Assembly (NCBI GenBank): GCA_022843625.1
Contig: JALHNH010000040.1
Span: 1 to 61,422, forward strand
Direction: 5' to 3'
Source of the DNA: Bryobacter sp.
GTDB taxonomy: Bacteria > Acidobacteriota > Terriglobia > Bryobacterales > Bryobacteraceae
DNA length: 61,422 nucleotides
A program made the position numbers and the translations under genes. The notes beneath the pieces were generated by a model. It saw only the letters and a list, made by a program, of their open reading frames with translations. It did not search any database and was not told the origin of the DNA. Shown piece after piece: positions 59,227 through 61,422 of the stretch. The first letter of the stretch is position 1, and every line of letters begins with the position of its first letter.

Positions 59227-60465
59227 ATGTTTCGTTCGCGCAGTGGAGTAAGGGGACTTTCACAGGAAGCGCCAATTGCCGAGGCGTTGCGGCAGTTTGG
59301 GCGCGAGCGGGCTTGGGTGAATGAGAAGCATCTGGAGCTGTGCCGGGTGGGGGCTCCGACTTTCTTTGAAGAGAAGCGGGCATTGTGGATGGTGGCGGAG
59401 TTGACGGCTTTGGGGTATGTGGCGAAGCTGGACCGGGCTGGGAATGTGGTGGCTTTTTTGCCGGAAGAGGAGCGGGGGCCTTGGGTTGCGGTGACGGCGC
59501 ATCTGGATACCGTGCTGGCTCCACGGACAGGGGATGATATTCGACTCGGGCCGGATGGACGGTTTCTTGGGCCTGGAGTGGCCGATAACGGGGCTGGACT
59601 TGCGGGTCTGCTTGCGATTGCGCGGCAACATGCGTTGCGGGGCTTACGGGATCAGAAGCTGGGGCTGATTCTGGTGGCAAATGTTGGTGAGGAGGGGGAA
59701 GGGAATTTGAGTGGGATGCGGTATCTATGCCGGCAGAGTGCGCTGGCGGAGCAGATAGAAGCGTTTCTGGTTCTGGATGGACCCGGGGTGGAGCATCTGA
59801 CTACACAGGCTTTGGGAAGCCGGCGGTTTGAGGTTGTGTTTTCTGGCCCTGGCGGGCATAGCTGGAGCGATGCGGGGAACCCGAATGCGGTGCATGCGAT
59901 GGCGAAGACGATTGCGGATTTTCTTGATTGTCATGGGCGCCGGGCTGGGTTTCTGCATACGCGCTACGGGCGTAGCACGGCGAATTTCAGTTTGATCGAT
60001 GGCGGAACGAGTATTAATTCGATCCCGGGGAGTGCGCGGGCGAAACTGGATTTGCGGAGTGAAAGTACTGAGGTGCTGGATGAGTTGGCGGAGTTATTGA
60101 CGGACTGTGTGGAGCGGGCGTTGGTGGGTGAGAACGAGCGGGCGATGGCGATGCGTGGTTCGGGCAGGATGTCGGCGAAGATTCGCGAAATCGGGTCGAG
60201 GCCTGGTGGTTTGCTTTCTAAGGATTCGCATTTGCTCGAGACAATGCGGGCGGTGGATGAGCATCTGGGGATACAGTCGCGCCTTGATTGTGCGTCGACG
60301 GATGCGAATATTCCTTTGTCGATGGGGCTTGAGGCTGTATCGATTGGGGCCGGTGGGTCTGGGGGCGGGGCTCATACTGAAGGCGAGTGGTATCACCCGG
60401 AGGGACGTGAGATTGGGTTGCGACGGATTTATCTGGCGCTGTGCCAATTGTTGCGGGGCGCATGA
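59227..60465 (+). CDS. M20-family metallopeptidase
   Basis: Encodes 412 residues starting MFRSRSGVRGLSQEAPIAEA. Zinc-site motifs: VAVTAHLDTVLAP (His, with the following Asp), GPGVADNGAGLAGLL (bridging Asp), VANVGEEGEGNLSG (catalytic Glu and ligand) and GGAHTEGEWYHPEG (last His). The insert GPGGHSWSDAGNPNAVHAMA is the usual dimerisation part. It is a di- or tripeptidase, carboxypeptidase or acyl-amino-acid hydrolase. It overlaps the transporter gene by four bases. Confidence 0.9.
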   Translation: MFRSRSGVRGLSQEAPIAEALRQFGRERAWVNEKHLELCRVGAPTFFEEKRALWMVAELTALGYVAKLDRAGNVVAFLPEEERGPWVAVTAHLDTVLAPRTGDDIRLGPDGRFLGPGVADNGAGLAGLLAIARQHALRGLRDQKLGLILVANVGEEGEGNLSGMRYLCRQSALAEQIEAFLVLDGPGVEHLTTQALGSRRFEVVFSGPGGHSWSDAGNPNAVHAMAKTIADFLDCHGRRAGFLHTRYGRSTANFSLIDGGTSINSIPGSARAKLDLRSESTEVLDELAELLTDCVERALVGENERAMAMRGSGRMSAKIREIGSRPGGLLSKDSHLLETMRAVDEHLGIQSRLDCASTDANIPLSMGLEAVSIGAGGSGGGAHTEGEWYHPEGREIGLRRIYLALCQLLRGA

Positions 60466-61322
60466 GGCTTAAGGCGGAATTGGCTCTCGCCGTTGCGGCG
60501 ATGATCTGGGGATCGACGTTTGTGGTGGTGAAGGACGCGCTGGTGGATATCAGCCCGGTGCTTTACCTTGCGTTGCGGTTCTGGATGGGATCGCTGATTT
60601 TGCTGCTTTGGATCCGGAAGAGGCCGTCGCGGCGGATTCTGGTGGGTGGGATGGTGACGGGGGTGTTTCTGGGGTTTGGAATGATTCTACAAACGATGGG
60701 GCTGAAATTTACTTCGGCTTCAAATGTAGGATTTTTGACTTCGATGTACATCCCGTTGGTACCTTTTGTGGGAGCGCTCGTCTATGGGGTTAGAACCGGA
60801 TGGAGAGAGCTAGTCGCAGTAGTCGTCGCGAGCGTTGGGATCGGGTTGATGAGCTTCGACCCGTCGAGCCTGGCTGTGAATCGTGGCGATGTGATGACAG
60901 TGGTTGCGGCGGTTCTGTTTGCTTTTCAGATTGTGTTGGTGACGCGGTTTGGAGCGGAGGGGGAACTGGCCTGGCTGGTTTGGCTGCAGGTGACTATGGT
61001 GGCGGTGGTGAGCAGTTTTGGGCTGGTGCTCGAAAGTTCTTACGTAAACTGGACGATGAGGCTATGGTGGGCGTTTGGAACGACCGTGTTTGGCGCGACC
61101 GTGGCTGCGTTTCTGCTACAAAGCTGGGGGCAGAGGCATACGACGGCTACGCGGGCGGCTTTGATTTTTGCGCTCGAGCCGGTATTTGCGGGAATTGCGA
61201 GTTTTTACTGGCTGGGTGAGCGATTGACCGTACGTGGCTGGGCGGGTGCGGGTTTGGTGTTATTGGGGGTTCTTCTCGCGGAATTGAAACCGGGAGGGGA
61301 TCGAGAGCATAGTAGTAGATAG
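60462..61322 (+). CDS. EamA-family (DMT) transporter
   Basis: Encodes 286 residues from an ATG overlapping the peptidase stop. Ten hydrophobic helices in two EamA repeats, e.g. LALAVAAMIWGSTFVVVKDA and LIFALEPVFAGIASFYWLGE. The A-x-I-W-G-S-x-F and late E-P-V-x-A-x-x-x-x-x-x-x-G-E motifs are typical. It is a probable inner-membrane exporter of metabolites. It may export products of the peptidase, given the coupling. Confidence 0.9.
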   Translation: MRLKAELALAVAAMIWGSTFVVVKDALVDISPVLYLALRFWMGSLILLLWIRKRPSRRILVGGMVTGVFLGFGMILQTMGLKFTSASNVGFLTSMYIPLVPFVGALVYGVRTGWRELVAVVVASVGIGLMSFDPSSLAVNRGDVMTVVAAVLFAFQIVLVTRFGAEGELAWLVWLQVTMVAVVSSFGLVLESSYVNWTMRLWWAFGTTVFGATVAAFLLQSWGQRHTTATRAALIFALEPVFAGIASFYWLGERLTVRGWAGAGLVLLGVLLAELKPGGDREHSSR

Positions 61323-61348
61323 AAGTACTCATTAGGAGAAAACCAAGA

Positions 61349-61422
61349 ATGAATATCATGAGCAGAATACGGGATCAGCGATTCCTGGGATTCAGCATGC
61401 TGCTAGTCACTTTGTCCGTCGG
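61349..61422 (+). CDS. Start of a membrane-anchored protein, cut by the window edge
   Basis: An ATG with AGGAG ten bases upstream begins MNIMSRIRDQRFLGFSMLLV, then TLSVG, a cytoplasmic basic stretch leading into a transmembrane or signal segment. The same kind of start is found on some acidobacterial DegP/HtrA-type serine proteases, but too little is visible to decide. Confidence 0.45.
   Translation, partial: MNIMSRIRDQRFLGFSMLLVTLSV

Noticed and set aside
58568..59680. 370-residue minus-strand frame rich in Pro/Arg/Gln
   Set aside because: It overlaps the lactonase and the peptidase in other frames and has no protein-like pattern.
1..61422. CRISPR array, prophage or intact insertion sequence
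   Set aside because: No short regularly spaced repeats, no phage structural or integrase genes, no transposase motifs seen on either strand.

Overview
The window looks like chromosome of an Acidobacteriota bacterium of the Bryobacter/Solibacter type. The main evidence is a giant secreted repeat protein (20984-24943) ending in the C-terminal domain typical of Solibacter proteins (TIGR03437-like). Supporting evidence is the many secreted GH-like, PQQ and propeller enzymes, the BamA-like/NtrYX cluster and the high density of VapC toxins. No rRNA, tRNA, CRISPR array or intact transposase was seen.

Region 1-12.4 kb is accessory. Seven direct copies of a C/T-rich non-coding repeat (A 1-405, B 1313-1645, C 2513-2797, D 3851-4026, E 6139-6565, F 7381-7640, G 8752-9202) alternate with short gene cassettes. 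Five cassettes are PIN-domain (VapC-like) toxin-antitoxin pairs, each with a different antitoxin type. The sixth (4028-6118) holds the cut-off C-terminus of a PLD-family protein, a 545-aa protein with a nitrilase-like C-terminal domain and intact Glu/Lys/Cys triad, and a 97-aa protein. It is the best candidate here for an undescribed, possibly defensive, system. Gene debris surrounds the array: a zeta-toxin-like C-terminus (8550-8714) and a chimeric oxidoreductase/PIN remnant (11856-12135).

Region 12.4-16.6 kb is the core translation operon rplM-rpsI-rpsB-tsf-pyrH-frr. It meets, tail to tail, a dTDP-sugar pair (rfbB plus a 3,5-epimerase-like gene). Then come two secreted alpha/beta hydrolases and the giant Ig-repeat protein. 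From 25 to 32.5 kb a minus-strand run encodes a secreted protein, a globin, an L-lactate permease, a di-haem PQQ dehydrogenase, a RidA-like protein and a GH32/43-like propeller protein. A diguanylate cyclase, a secreted flavin amine oxidase, a secreted GH-like protein, a Dps-like protein and a PNPOx-like protein follow.

At 38.7-40.6 kb rplA-rplJ-rplL stands alone with its own promoter and terminator, without rplK or rpoBC. At 41.5-46 kb there is an overlapping operon: Omp85-like barrel, DUF4390-like protein, NtrY-like kinase and NtrC-type regulator. A secreted aspartic protease and a DUF5694-like protein follow. At 48.3-54.4 kb a minus-strand operon holds a GalU-like nucleotidyltransferase, a GHMP kinase/UDPGP fusion, ggt and a frameshifted XRE gene. 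At 54.4-61.4 kb are a beta-lactamase-fold hydrolase, a rhamnonate-dehydratase-like enzyme, a lactonase/DHDPS/SDR operon that could complete a non-phosphorylative deoxysugar pathway, an M20 peptidase, an EamA transporter and a gene cut by the window edge.
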